Of a stretch of DNA of 64,000 bases, positions 34,962 through 45,652 are shown piece after piece. The notes under the pieces were generated by a model. It did not search any database, was not told where the DNA came from, and worked only from the letters and a program-made list of their open reading frames with translations. This DNA is from an uncultured Alphaproteobacteria bacterium (GTDB lineage: Bacteria; Pseudomonadota; Alphaproteobacteria; Rs-D84). Location of the stretch: positions 112,318 through 176,317 of the forward strand of contig CALXXD010000001.1 of the NCBI GenBank assembly GCA_944392595.1, written 5' to 3'. The position numbers and the translations under genes were made by a program. Position 1 is the first letter of the stretch; each line of letters opens with the position of its first letter.

Positions 34962-37394
34962 ATGACGCAGAAATCGTGGTTTTTTAAGCATAGAATTATG
35001 CCGAAAATAATCCACCACTTTTTTTCTCTAACTTTTTTTCTGATGTTGTGTGTATCCTCCGCTTTCGGCGCCGGTTATACTTGTCCGACAAATCGTAAAT
35101 ATACCACCTGTAACGAGGGATATTATTTGGCGTATTCTTATACGGGGACGTCATATGATAGTATCAAACATTGGTCGACACCACGTGCGGGAAACGCGTG
35201 TCGTCCATGTACGGATTATGATACTCACTATAATAAGCCCAAAGGTTACTATTACTGTGAGGGTAAAACGGCGGCACCAGTATTGAATAAGTTTACAATT
35301 ACATATGACCTGAATGGCGGCAGTGGTACAACGCCCGACAATGAATCATGTACAAAGGGGCAAACCTGTACATTAAACGATGGCGCGACAACATCGTTTT
35401 ATCGTGCGGGATATGTGTTCAAGGGTTGGGGCCTGACCCGTACCGCAACCATTGCTTTTACCAGTCGCATATTTAACGCCGATGATATTGTTTATGCCGT
35501 ATGGGAAGAATGCGGTGTCGGTAAGTACAAGCCCGGCAGCGGAACCCAGGCAGCGGCCGCATGTTCGTCATGTCCAGAATTAACCACGGGGTTTGAATAT
35601 TATAATAAAGGAGGACAGAACATAACGGATTGTCGAGAACAATTAATCGACCCCAGTTCATTAAACGATAATTGTGTGAATCTGGTTGGGGAAGATGAGC
35701 CTGTAGTTTTTTGTCAGGTTAGTTCGTTACAAGGTAAATGGGATTCATGCTATGTGAATATAGGTGCTGCTCCTGGTGCATATATAAATCCTGATATAGG
35801 AACTAACATTAATATTGATTATATTCCCGATATTGCACAATTATGTTTGCCATGCGGAATTGGTACATACAGCGAGGGTGGAGAAGTCACATCGTGTTCC
35901 GCGTGCCCACAACCAACAGATGGGTTTGAATACGTGCCGACAACAGGCAATACCAGTTTAACGGCGTGCAAACAGGGGCTTAAAAATCCCGCAGATATTA
36001 ATGAATTTTGTGAGGCGGCATCAGGCACAACCGCGGAAGAGCTCAAGATTCAATGTTGGGCCGCATCTGATGGTACGTGGGGTGATTGTATAAGAACTGG
36101 TTTTCCTTTTGATGCTAAACCTGGCTGTTATGTGGGAATTCCAAGCCAAAGCCAGTCTATGCCCGTAGAGGATGTTGTTGAAAACATATGTATACAGTGT
36201 ACGGACGGAACGTATAGTGAAGGCGGAGGCGCAACGTCATGTTCGGCATGTCCAGCTCTAACCACTGCTGATGAACGGGACGGATGGAAAATTTCAAGTG
36301 GGGGTGATGGTGCAACATCGTCGCAAGATTGTTATGCCTATTTGGAAAGTTATCCGACAAATTGCGCCAGTGGCAGTTTCAAGAGAATGTTAATGGGTGG
36401 TGGTACTGGATATTATGTAAGTGGGTGGTTCGAATTAGAACCATTAAGGGCAAACCCTGGATATATGGTACAATTTGAAGATGGACAGACGACTGCGCCA
36501 GCATGTGTAGAATGTTCCGAGGGTACGTACAGTCCGGGTGGTGACGTGCATTCGTGTTCCGCGTGTCCGTCCGGCACATACAGCGATGCGCCCGGTGCGT
36601 ATGAATGCACCGCGTGCCCAGATAAATACACGGGTTGGGCGGTTGCTGAGGATTATCCAATTGAAAATAACCCGAATTTTGAATATATTCGCGGGCCATT
36701 AAGTATGTCCGGCGATGGTTCAAAAACCATCGGTGAATGCTATCTGTATATCGATTATTCCGAGATGGATAATTGTGTTTCTGGTAAGGAATTATATCGT
36801 TATAGCCATGGCGGATATAGCCTAGCGACTTCTATGGTAACCGACGAGCCTAGTGCAATGCCAGGATATGAAATGTTTGGCCTTGGTGCTGGTATTGTAC
36901 CGGAGAAAGGTTGTCGTATATGCGAACCTGGTAAATACAACCCTGGCGGCATATCGTGTTCTGCGTGTCCGTCCGGGTATGATGATAATCCAGAAACTGG
37001 ATTGACCAGTGCGGATATGTGTCAGATAAGTTGCCCAGGTGGTTATTATCTTGCGGCGGCGAATGATGCCACATGCAGCGAGGTTAGTCCCGGGTACTGG
37101 GCGGCGGAAAAAATCGTAAATTATGGTGATACCAGTACGCGGACTGAATGCGCGTCTGGATTGACGACCATCGGGTATGGGGCTGGCGCGGACGAGGCCG
37201 CCGACTGCGGACGCGTGTTGCACTTTGGGAATGATACGCTGTATCTGCGCAGTGTGAAAAAGACTGACCATGCGTTGCACGTTGGGATAAATGGGACGGT
37301 GTTCTATGGTAATATGGGCACTGATTTGTCCAAGGGCAGTTTAAGGATAAAACTGGGCGATACGACGTATTCAGTGTATGACGACAGTATGTAG
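34962..37394 (+). CDS. Giant Cys-rich secreted protein with InlB-like repeat
   Basis: 810 aa from the ATG preceded by GGAGGG. Signal peptide with hydrophobic core HFFSLTFFLMLCVSSAFG-AGY. Next a Listeria/Bacteroides-type repeat (FTITYDLNGGSGTTP ... GYVFKGWGLT, about residues 120-185), then five or more Cys modules of the form C-x-x-G-x-Y-x-x-G-G-x-x-x-x-C-S-x-C-P, like ephrin/TNFR-type Cys repeats, separated by variable 80-100 residue inserts. It ends in a GYYLAAANDATC segment and a beta-rich tail. Probably a surface or adhesin-like protein. Many disulfides expected. Follows the pilus operon but has its own promoter and terminator. Confidence 0.7.
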   Translation: MTQKSWFFKHRIMPKIIHHFFSLTFFLMLCVSSAFGAGYTCPTNRKYTTCNEGYYLAYSYTGTSYDSIKHWSTPRAGNACRPCTDYDTHYNKPKGYYYCEGKTAAPVLNKFTITYDLNGGSGTTPDNESCTKGQTCTLNDGATTSFYRAGYVFKGWGLTRTATIAFTSRIFNADDIVYAVWEECGVGKYKPGSGTQAAAACSSCPELTTGFEYYNKGGQNITDCREQLIDPSSLNDNCVNLVGEDEPVVFCQVSSLQGKWDSCYVNIGAAPGAYINPDIGTNINIDYIPDIAQLCLPCGIGTYSEGGEVTSCSACPQPTDGFEYVPTTGNTSLTACKQGLKNPADINEFCEAASGTTAEELKIQCWAASDGTWGDCIRTGFPFDAKPGCYVGIPSQSQSMPVEDVVENICIQCTDGTYSEGGGATSCSACPALTTADERDGWKISSGGDGATSSQDCYAYLESYPTNCASGSFKRMLMGGGTGYYVSGWFELEPLRANPGYMVQFEDGQTTAPACVECSEGTYSPGGDVHSCSACPSGTYSDAPGAYECTACPDKYTGWAVAEDYPIENNPNFEYIRGPLSMSGDGSKTIGECYLYIDYSEMDNCVSGKELYRYSHGGYSLATSMVTDEPSAMPGYEMFGLGAGIVPEKGCRICEPGKYNPGGISCSACPSGYDDNPETGLTSADMCQISCPGGYYLAAANDATCSEVSPGYWAAEKIVNYGDTSTRTECASGLTTIGYGAGADEAADCGRVLHFGNDTLYLRSVKKTDHALHVGINGTVFYGNMGTDLSKGSLRIKLGDTTYSVYDDSM

Positions 37395-37395
37395 A

Positions 37396-37417
37396 AAACG
37401 GGGCGAAAGCCCCGTTT
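37396..37417 (+). terminator. Terminator of the Cys-rich protein gene
   Basis: 9-bp stem AAACGGGGC / GCCCCGTTT with a GAAA tetraloop; the T-run is short. Confidence 0.7.
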
Positions 37418-37441
37418 AGTTACTGGTTACTCGTGATAGAC

Positions 37442-37638
37442 CACCCTTCGCCGAGGCTTCGGGTGATAAGCCCCACCCCCCGTCGCGCTTTGCGCGACAC
37501 CCCCCGCCCGGAATCCACCCACGCAAACAGGGTTTGCGCGGGGCCCGGGGGCGGTGGGCATTCATACGACCGATGCGCCGAATTATTGTGATTCTTTCCA
37601 TTCTTGGGCGGTGGGCATTGGTTGCTAGTTACTCGTGA
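37442..37638. repeat. 197-bp direct repeat, copy 1
   Basis: Aligned without gaps to 37959-38155 (offset 517 bp) with only about five substitutions. GC-rich, contains CGCGC and GGGCCCGGGGGC dyads, ends in GTTACTCGTGA, a short motif repeated several times in this island. The whole stretch 37420-38218 has no convincing gene. Confidence 0.9.
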
Positions 37639-37658
37639 CTCGTTACTCGTGACAGACC

Positions 37659-37768
37659 ACCCCGGCACTTCGTGCCACCCCTCCGCAGAGGGGAACTTTG
37701 TTTCGTGGCGGGAACGTACCAAGTTCCCCTCCATTGGAGGGGTGGCGGCTTGCCGACGGGGTGGTTAG
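37659..37768. repeat. Palindromic repeat rich in CCACCCC / GGGGTGG
   Basis: About 110 bp with inverted CCACCCC ... GGGGTGG ends, and inner CCCCTCC/GGAGGGG and GTTCCC/GGGAAC dyads. A related partial copy is at 38160-38210. Typical of dispersed non-autonomous repeats. Confidence 0.6.
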
Positions 37769-37791
37769 AGAGTGCGGAATTATCCACTTAG

Positions 37792-37948
37792 TCCCCTTTG
37801 TCATCGCGAGGGAGTGAAACGACCGTGGCGATCCAGTAAATAAAAAAGCACTGCGGGTGAATGCCCGCAGACATATTATACCTGGATTGCCACAGTCGTA
37901 CGCCAACGTTTTCAACGTTGATCGTACTCCTTCGCAATGACAAGGGAG
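37792..37948. repeat. MITE-like imperfect palindrome
   Basis: About 155 bp. The left arm starts CCCTTTGTCATCGCGAGGGAG and ends GGCGATCCAG; the right arm starts CTGGATTGCCAC and ends CTTCGCAATGACAAGGG. The centre has a small CTGCGGG/CCCGCAG hairpin. No coding capacity. Confidence 0.7.
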
Positions 37949-37958
37949 TTACTCGTGT

Positions 37959-38155
37959 CACCCTTCGCCGAGGCTTCGGGTGATAAGCCCCACCCCCCGT
38001 CGCGCTTTGCGCGACACCCCCCGCCCGGAATCCACCCACGCAAACAGGGTTTGCGCGGGGCCCGGGGGCGGTGGGCATTCATACGACCGATGCGACGAAT
38101 TACTGAGATTGTTTCCATTCTTGGGCGGTGGGGATTGGTTGCTAGTTACTCGTGA
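37959..38155. repeat. 197-bp direct repeat, copy 2
   Basis: Second copy of the 37442-37638 unit; differences cluster in the AATT-ACTGAGATTG region. Confidence 0.9.
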
Positions 38156-38218
38156 TAAACCACCCCGCCCTGCGGGCACCCCTCCGCAGAGGGGAACTTG
38201 GTATGTTCCTGTTGTGCG

Positions 38219-38788
38219 TTATACCATAAATGGCAGGTTTTCCAATGTGCCCTCGGCTACGCGGACATTCACGTCCAGCATCATAAATATTGTGTCGAGC
38301 GTATGAGAGTGCGTTGGGTTAAATATTTCTGTCGATAACAAGTGGCTGGTATTAACAGACAGTTTTGTAATCAAATGGTCGTCGTCCAGCAATGTATATA
38401 TCGGGCCAATGTCGCGTGGTGTGTTTTCACCAATTTCGTGTTCGTTCTGGGGACAACGCAGGCCATCCAATATAGTTTTTACACGGTTATCTATATCGCT
38501 GTGTGGCAAACCCACTATTTCAGGGTGCATCATTTGAATATCTATTTCCGCCAATAATTTCAAGTTTGGTGTAATTATCGGATTCCAATCAATCCCGCCC
38601 ACGTGACGTGTTGTAATCGGGCTTTTGGTCGCACCAGGCATCATATATTTTGTCATATTATCCCACGGCTGATGTTCCAGCAATTTTTTTAATTGTGGGT
38701 GAAACTGCATACGGATGTCTGATATGTGTTGCGAACGTTTTTTTGGATTTATTAAAATTTCGCCGAAATATAGTAACTTAAATTTCAT
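38219..38788 (-). CDS. RusA-like Holliday junction resolvase-type protein
   Basis: 189 aa. The motif GLPHSDIDNRVKTILDGL (about residues 93-110) matches the RusA active site (D-x-D-N-x-x-K ... D). LLDDDHLITKLSV further on matches the RusA segment with the last acidic residue. The N-terminal FGEILINPKKRS fits the family opening. It may act on branched DNA during recombination; alternatively a relic of a prophage. It sits between the repeat island and gyrB, transcribed away from gyrB. Confidence 0.58.
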   Translation of the reverse strand: MKFKLLYFGEILINPKKRSQHISDIRMQFHPQLKKLLEHQPWDNMTKYMMPGATKSPITTRHVGGIDWNPIITPNLKLLAEIDIQMMHPEIVGLPHSDIDNRVKTILDGLRCPQNEHEIGENTPRDIGPIYTLLDDDHLITKLSVNTSHLLSTEIFNPTHSHTLDTIFMMLDVNVRVAEGTLENLPFMV

Positions 38789-38913
38789 TGGTTTTCCCCG
38801 TGTTTTTATCTGTAAATCCCCGGTTTATGATTTTATTTAATCGGGTCTGAATTTATATAACACAATCCCCTTTTTCCTTGAAAATTATAGCACAAATTGC
38901 TATTGTAACATAG

Positions 38914-41334
<2,421 letters not shown>

Positions 41335-41352
41335 TGTAAATGGAAACAAAAT

Positions 41353-42021
41353 ATGGATACAGGACGTTTTTCCGATGCAAGTTATTTGTTAAAGGCAAAA
41401 GCAAAACTTGCCGGTAAAATTATAAAAATTCCTGGAAATGATGAAGAAAATTTTCCTGTCAGGAACAGTCTTTTGGGGATTGTTCCACAGGGAAAGATTT
41501 TTTTATCTGATGAAGTGGCAGAATTTTTATTCGCTGTTGATGATGCAAGTAAAGAAGTGGGATATGAAATCCCGTTCCTGTTATTTGGTAAAAACCAAGG
41601 ACAAAATGTTATTATAGATAATTATGTTTCGTCGGGTATAAGCGAAAGGACCGAAGCAAGATTTTCAGAGCTTAACTCTTATTTGCAAGATTTTATATCA
41701 AAATCAAAAAAGGATGGAACAGATGTCGTTGTACATGGGCATTCACATCCAAAAACAGGAAGTTATTATACGAATTTTTCCTTGGGTGATATGAAGGCGT
41801 ATATGCAGTTTCGTAAAGACAATCAGGTTTTTGATAATAATAATATTTGTTTAATTTCTTGCCTGGTTGCAGATGGTAATTTTAATTTTCTGTTTTATGA
41901 TGGAAATGATTATTATAAATTTAACGAGGTTTATGAACGAATGCCTTCGGGTGAAATTAAACGATTAAAATGTTATCAAAGTCCAGATGTTATTATAAAT
42001 CGTGGCAGGGAATATCGATAA
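41353..42021 (+). CDS. JAMM/MPN-type metalloprotein
   Basis: 222 aa, cytoplasmic. VVVHGHSHPKTGSYYTNFSLGDMKAY (about residues 124-149) carries the H-x-H-P ... S-x-x-D zinc signature of JAB1/MPN peptidases, and EIPFLLFG (about 72) offers the upstream Glu. Spacing between HP and S is slightly longer than usual. Eukaryotic relatives are deubiquitinases; bacterial ones cleave ubiquitin-like or sulfur-carrier tails or act in DNA repair (RadC). The downstream partners here are two DNA glycosylase genes, so a repair link is possible. Confidence 0.65.
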   Translation: MDTGRFSDASYLLKAKAKLAGKIIKIPGNDEENFPVRNSLLGIVPQGKIFLSDEVAEFLFAVDDASKEVGYEIPFLLFGKNQGQNVIIDNYVSSGISERTEARFSELNSYLQDFISKSKKDGTDVVVHGHSHPKTGSYYTNFSLGDMKAYMQFRKDNQVFDNNNICLISCLVADGNFNFLFYDGNDYYKFNEVYERMPSGEIKRLKCYQSPDVIINRGREYR

Positions 42022-42024
42022 AAT

Positions 42025-42693
42025 ATGTTTACGGCCGATTGGTTTTTTGATTTAGATGCGCGTTTGCGCGAAATGGGGTTGGATTCCGATGCGCAATCGT
42101 TTGATGAAATACGCGAAAATTTATCACATAGGCGTATTCTGGATGCGGATGCGTTTGCTGAAAATTGTATCTATGTGATACTGGCGGGTGGTTTTTCACA
42201 AAAGACGGCCAAAAAAATTCATTCGCAAATTATGGATTTTTTGCGTGTGCGCGGGGCTGATTTTGACGGTTTGTTTGCGATGTTTCATAATAAAAATAAA
42301 ATTAATGCCGTGTGCAAAATCTGGGATAATCGGGCGCAATTGCGGGATGAGTATTATTTGCAAAATGATACGGGGGCGCGTGTAAATTTTCTGTCGCGGT
42401 TGCCGCATATTGGAAAAATTACCGCGAATCATTTGGCGCGTAACTTGGGTGAAGATGTTGTGAAATACGATATTTGGATTCAACGCCTGGGCGCGCTGTA
42501 TGCAGGAAATCCGGCATTGACCGCAAAAATAGATAATAAAAAATTATGCGCCGAAATTAAATGCGCGTGTGATGCGATGTTTGATGATTTGTGTAATCAG
42601 ACTGGATTGCCACGCGGGTATATAGATGTTGTTCTTTGGAAAAGTTCGCAAGTTGGTTTGATAAAGGAATTAAAAAATGGATGTGAAAATTGA
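42025..42693 (+). CDS. HhH-GPD-like DNA glycosylase
   Basis: 222 aa. A helix-hairpin-helix [21 protein letters not shown] (about residues 128-148) is followed by [15 protein letters not shown]. This is the Lys/Asp arrangement of HhH-GPD base-excision glycosylases, reminiscent of Ogg/AGOG-type enzymes. No C-terminal Fe-S cluster cysteines of the EndoIII type are seen. It overlaps ung by 17 bp, so both base-excision genes are co-expressed. Substrate unknown, possibly oxidised or alkylated bases. Confidence 0.6.
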   Translation: MFTADWFFDLDARLREMGLDSDAQSFDEIRENLSHRRILDADAFAENCIYVILAGGFSQKTAKKIHSQIMDFLRVRGADFDGLFAMFHNKNKINAVCKIWDNRAQLRDEYYLQNDTGARVNFLSRLPHIGKITANHLARNLGEDVVKYDIWIQRLGALYAGNPALTAKIDNKKLCAEIKCACDAMFDDLCNQTGLPRGYIDVVLWKSSQVGLIKELKNGCEN

Positions 42694-43339
42694 ACAATCT
42701 TGGAAAGATGCGCTGGGCGCGGAATTCGATAAAGATTATTTTATTAAATTGACTGATTTTGTGCGGGGTGAATATCTGGCGGGGCATGCGGTGTATCCTG
42801 CGGCCGGCAATATTTTTAATGCGTTTAATTTGTGTCCGTTGGATAATGTAAAGGTTGTGATTATTGGTCAAGACCCATATCATGAACCGGGTCAGGCGCA
42901 TGGGCTGTGTTTTTCAGTGTTGCCGCCGACGCCAATTCCGCCGTCTTTGGTGAATATATATAAAGAAATTCAAAATGATTTGGGGCGGCCGTCGGTTACG
43001 CATGGCGATTTAACATGTTGGGCCGAACAAGGTGTATTGTTGTTAAATTCCACCCTGACCGTGGCGGCGCACAGGGCGGCTTCGCATGTCGGGCGCGGGT
43101 GGGAGCAATTTACCGATGCTGTAATACGTGCGGTTTCATTGCGGCCAAATATTGTTTATATGCTGTGGGGCAGTTATGCCCAGCGAAAGGCCGAATTTGT
43201 TAACCCTGAAAATAATTTGATTTTGAAAAGTGTGCATCCGTCGCCGTTGTCGGCCAGTCGCGGATTTTTTGGTAATCATCATTTTTCACGCGCAAATGAA
43301 TATTTAATCGCGCACGGCAAGCAACCAATCGAGTGGTAA
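42677..43339 (+). CDS. ung: Uracil-DNA glycosylase, family 1
   Basis: 220 aa. Removes uracil from DNA. Seen: [22 protein letters not shown] (water-activating Asp and Tyr), LLNSTLTV (uracil-recognition Asn), and [17 protein letters not shown] (catalytic His and minor-groove loop). Complete. Third gene after gyrB, overlapping the HhH glycosylase gene. Confidence 0.96.
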   Translation: MDVKIEQSWKDALGAEFDKDYFIKLTDFVRGEYLAGHAVYPAAGNIFNAFNLCPLDNVKVVIIGQDPYHEPGQAHGLCFSVLPPTPIPPSLVNIYKEIQNDLGRPSVTHGDLTCWAEQGVLLLNSTLTVAAHRAASHVGRGWEQFTDAVIRAVSLRPNIVYMLWGSYAQRKAEFVNPENNLILKSVHPSPLSASRGFFGNHHFSRANEYLIAHGKQPIEW

Positions 43340-43346
43340 AATACGA

Positions 43347-43907
43347 TTAAAAACTGTATGTGAAGCCAGTTCCGTAAAATGCGTATGAATTGTTTTCGGG
43401 CGCTGTATTCGCGTTCGAGAAATGTTGGACGAACAATTCGATACCCCATTTATCATTTATTCTGTAACCGCCCGCCAATTTTAATTGAAACAGCAACTTT
43501 GCGCCCAGGCGTTTGTTTTGTTGCGCCTGTAACCCGACGCCGACGCCCGTTGAAAAATACCAATTTTTTCCGTGCGCAATCGCAATGTCTTCGGATAAAA
43601 ATATCATCGGAATTGTGAATTCAGTCCAATCCCATCCGTATCCAGTACCGAATCCCAATGTTTGTCCGATGTTAATTGACTGACGTGCGGGAACTTTGAA
43701 AAAAGTTGTCGGTTGTGAATACTGGAAATGCAAAAACATAAAAGGTACAAACTGGGTCGGTGGCGGAACGATAAAGCCACTATTTACCCCCGCGCCCGCG
43801 TTCAGTGCAATTTGATGATTGTGTTCGCCCATAAACGGGTTTGCGTTCGCCAACGCCGCGGATGTGGCGAAAATTAACGTAAAGAAAGAAATTGCGATTT
43901 TTTTCAT
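43347..43907 (-). CDS. Outer-membrane beta-barrel, PagL-like
   Basis: 186 aa from the ATG giving MKKIAISFFTLIFATSAALANANP (signal peptide). Repeated amphipathic strands with Gly/aromatic residues and a C-terminal Phe (GTGFTYSF) mark an outer-membrane barrel. WGIELFVQHFSNANTAPENNSY resembles the PagL active-site strand (H-x-S-N), a lipid A 3-O-deacylase; the acidic residue of the triad is not certain. It fits the lipid A genes elsewhere in the window. Convergent with ung. Confidence 0.55.
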   Translation of the reverse strand: MKKIAISFFTLIFATSAALANANPFMGEHNHQIALNAGAGVNSGFIVPPPTQFVPFMFLHFQYSQPTTFFKVPARQSINIGQTLGFGTGYGWDWTEFTIPMIFLSEDIAIAHGKNWYFSTGVGVGLQAQQNKRLGAKLLFQLKLAGGYRINDKWGIELFVQHFSNANTAPENNSYAFYGTGFTYSF

Positions 43908-44017
43908 GAACGCAATTTTACTATAAATAACGTGTTTTTGCAAGCGTAATTTATTAAAAAATATAATGAATTTTTTATATGAATAAAAGCATATTTTTAT
44001 ATGTGTTATCGTTTCGC

Positions 44018-44045
44018 TTGCAATTGTAAAAAAGTTTGATATAAT
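44018..44045 (+). promoter_or_regulatory. Promoter of tRNA-Met
   Basis: TTGCAA (44018-44023), 16-bp spacer, TATAAT (44040-44045), 10 bp before the tRNA. Confidence 0.7.
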
Positions 44046-44055
44046 GCGAGGCATT

Positions 44056-44132
44056 GGCGGGATAGCTCAGGTGGTTAGAGCAGTGGAATCATAATCCACG
44101 TGTCGGGGGTTCAAGTCCCTCTCCCGCTACCA
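44056..44132 (+). tRNA. tRNA-Met (CAT), elongator
   Basis: 77 nt with encoded CCA; acceptor GGCGGGA/TCCCGCT-type pairing, anticodon loop ATCATAA, T-arm GGGGGTTCAAGTCCC as in alphaproteobacterial elongator tRNA-Met. tRNA-Ile2 also reads CAT but is less likely from the arm sequences. Confidence 0.88.
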
Positions 44133-44326
44133 AAAATTAAATCGGGCTTGTCCCGATTTTGTTTTTGGTATTGGGACTTGAACCCCCGAGGCAAGGGGGT
44201 TCAATCAAGCAAATAGGCGTGTGGAAACGCGCCGGTTGCAGAATGCAAATTTGCGCAGATACGCCTGTGGCGAATTCCCTCTCCCGCTACCAAAAATTAA
44301 ATCGGGCTTGTCCCGATTTTGTTTTT
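44115..44326 (+). repeat. Duplicated tRNA-Met 3' end and terminator
   Basis: The last 17 nt of tRNA-Met plus the following terminator (about 50 bp) recur 160 bp downstream (44276-44326). The intervening DNA holds a 16-nt exact inverted copy (44173-44188) of the tRNA T-arm (44104-44119), plus hairpins AGGCGT/ACGCCT and TTGCA/TGCAA. No gene. Confidence 0.8.
44139..44163 (+). terminator. Terminator of tRNA-Met
   Basis: AAATCGGG / CCCGATTT with a 5-nt loop followed by TTGTTTTT. A second identical copy lies at 44299-44323. Confidence 0.8.
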
Positions 44327-44330
44327 TGAA

Positions 44331-44999
44331 CTAAAATTTATTGCCGTTTTTATCGTAACGTTTATGAATGCAGCCGATTGTGGTTTTATGCACGCCGGGC
44401 GTTATTTCATAATATACATGCCGGCCGTCGCGACGTGATTTTACAAAATCATCGTCCAATAATTTTTTTAAGTATTGCGATACCTTGATTTGTGGAATGT
44501 TTGTCCCAGATACTATGTCGGATACGCATGATTCGCCGCTGTATGTTAAATATTCCAAGATTCGCATTTTGTCGTAATTGGCAAATAATTTTATTCTGTT
44601 CGCGACCATGGTTGTGTAATCGGTGGGTAAAATTTCTTTGTGGCCTGTGCGTAAAAATCTGAACTGGTCGGTCATGTGGCCGAATAATTTTCGCATACAT
44701 ACAAATATACTGGCGGGATATTCGCGGCAAATTTCGTAATATACAAAGATGCCGCGTCTGTGTGTGCGAACCAATTCAGCATCGCGCATTTTGCGTAATG
44801 ATTGCGATACCAACATTTGCTCTGCACCAACGCCGTTCGCAATCGCAGATACAGACGATGCGCCATTTACGTCCAAAAATTCCAAGATGCGTAATCGCAG
44901 TGGATGCGCGATGTATGTCAAGCCACGGACCGCGCGCGCCATAATTGTGTCCGGTAACATACATTTTATTTTTACTTCTGGTAAAATATTGTTCGACAT
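44331..44999 (-). CDS. Tandem ArsR-type regulator (two winged helices)
   Basis: 222 aa containing two related winged-helix units. Unit 1 (about 25-95): HPLRLRILEFLDVNG ... VSQSLRKMRDAELVRTHRRG then IFVYYEI. Unit 2 (about 133-205): YDKMRILEYLTYSGE ... VSQYLKKLLDDDFVKSRRDG then RHVYYEI. Both end with the ArsR beta-wing. The fused pair would act like an obligate dimer. Scattered Cys residues could sense metal or redox state. Divergent from a CPIC membrane protein gene across a short AT-rich gap with two direct repeats, the presumed operator. Confidence 0.75.
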   Translation of the reverse strand: MSNNILPEVKIKCMLPDTIMARAVRGLTYIAHPLRLRILEFLDVNGASSVSAIANGVGAEQMLVSQSLRKMRDAELVRTHRRGIFVYYEICREYPASIFVCMRKLFGHMTDQFRFLRTGHKEILPTDYTTMVANRIKLFANYDKMRILEYLTYSGESCVSDIVSGTNIPQIKVSQYLKKLLDDDFVKSRRDGRHVYYEITPGVHKTTIGCIHKRYDKNGNKF

Positions 45000-45065
45000 A
45001 TTATTAATATAACATTATTTTTTTATTTCGTAAATAAATTATTTGACTTTTTTATATATATCATA

Positions 45066-45094
45066 AATAATATATATTGAAAATAATATATATT
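45066..45094. promoter_or_regulatory. Direct-repeat operator candidate
   Basis: AATAATATATATT occurs twice (45066-45078, 45082-45094) on a 16-bp period between the divergent ArsR-type and membrane-protein genes; each unit contains a palindromic AATATATATT. Confidence 0.45.
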
Positions 45095-45125
45095 AAATTC
45101 TTTATATTTTAATGGGGAAAGGAAA

Positions 45126-45632
45126 ATGAATTTATTATCAAAAATGTTTGTGGCGATGGTGGCTTTGTTGCCTGGGGTGGCGGTGGCGAATCCGGCGTGT
45201 CCGATATGCACGATTGCGATTGGCGCGGGTGTTGGTGTGGCTGAATCGTTGGGTGTGCCGGTGGCAATTGTTGGATTGTGGGCCGGGGCTTTATTGACTT
45301 TGTTGGGGTATTGGATGGTAAAGTTCTGTGATTCGCGTGGTTGGAAATTTTGGGGACGCAATGCGTTGTTGATTGGGCTGTCTGTTGCGATGATTGGATT
45401 TTCGTATTTGGGTGATATAGATTATACGCCTGAATGGTTTTTGGGATTTATATACATTGACCCGATTTTATTCGGCGCGATTGTGGGGATGATTGTGTTC
45501 ATATTGGTTGAAAAACTGTATGAATGGATGAAGCGTAAAAACGGCGGGCATGCGCATTTTCCGTTTGAACGCGTGGTTCTGCCTGTGGTTGCGTTGGGCG
45601 TGGTAAGTGTATTATTTTGGTTGTTTATGTAA
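45126..45632 (+). CDS. Membrane protein with N-terminal CPIC motif
   Basis: 168 aa. A signal-like segment (about 8-21) is followed by NPACPICTIAIGAG, a CxxC directly outside the membrane, then four hydrophobic helices (about 35-60, 78-98, 105-128, 148-167) and a His-containing loop GGHAHF. CxxC plus membrane helices suggests a thiol/disulfide or metal role, but no named family is recognised. Good ribosome-binding site AAAGGAAA. Probably controlled by the divergent tandem ArsR protein and co-transcribed with the next gene. Confidence 0.6.
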   Translation: MNLLSKMFVAMVALLPGVAVANPACPICTIAIGAGVGVAESLGVPVAIVGLWAGALLTLLGYWMVKFCDSRGWKFWGRNALLIGLSVAMIGFSYLGDIDYTPEWFLGFIYIDPILFGAIVGMIVFILVEKLYEWMKRKNGGHAHFPFERVVLPVVALGVVSVLFWLFM

Positions 45633-45652
45633 AATCAGCAAAGGGGGCAAAA

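Noticed and set aside
37416..38118. Several 60-110 codon frames in the repeat island
   Set aside because: They are translations of the 197-bp repeats and palindromes; the same peptide appears twice because the DNA is duplicated.
44173..44188. A second tRNA gene on the minus strand after tRNA-Met
   Set aside because: Only the T-arm is present as an inverted fragment; no acceptor, D-arm or anticodon arm follows.
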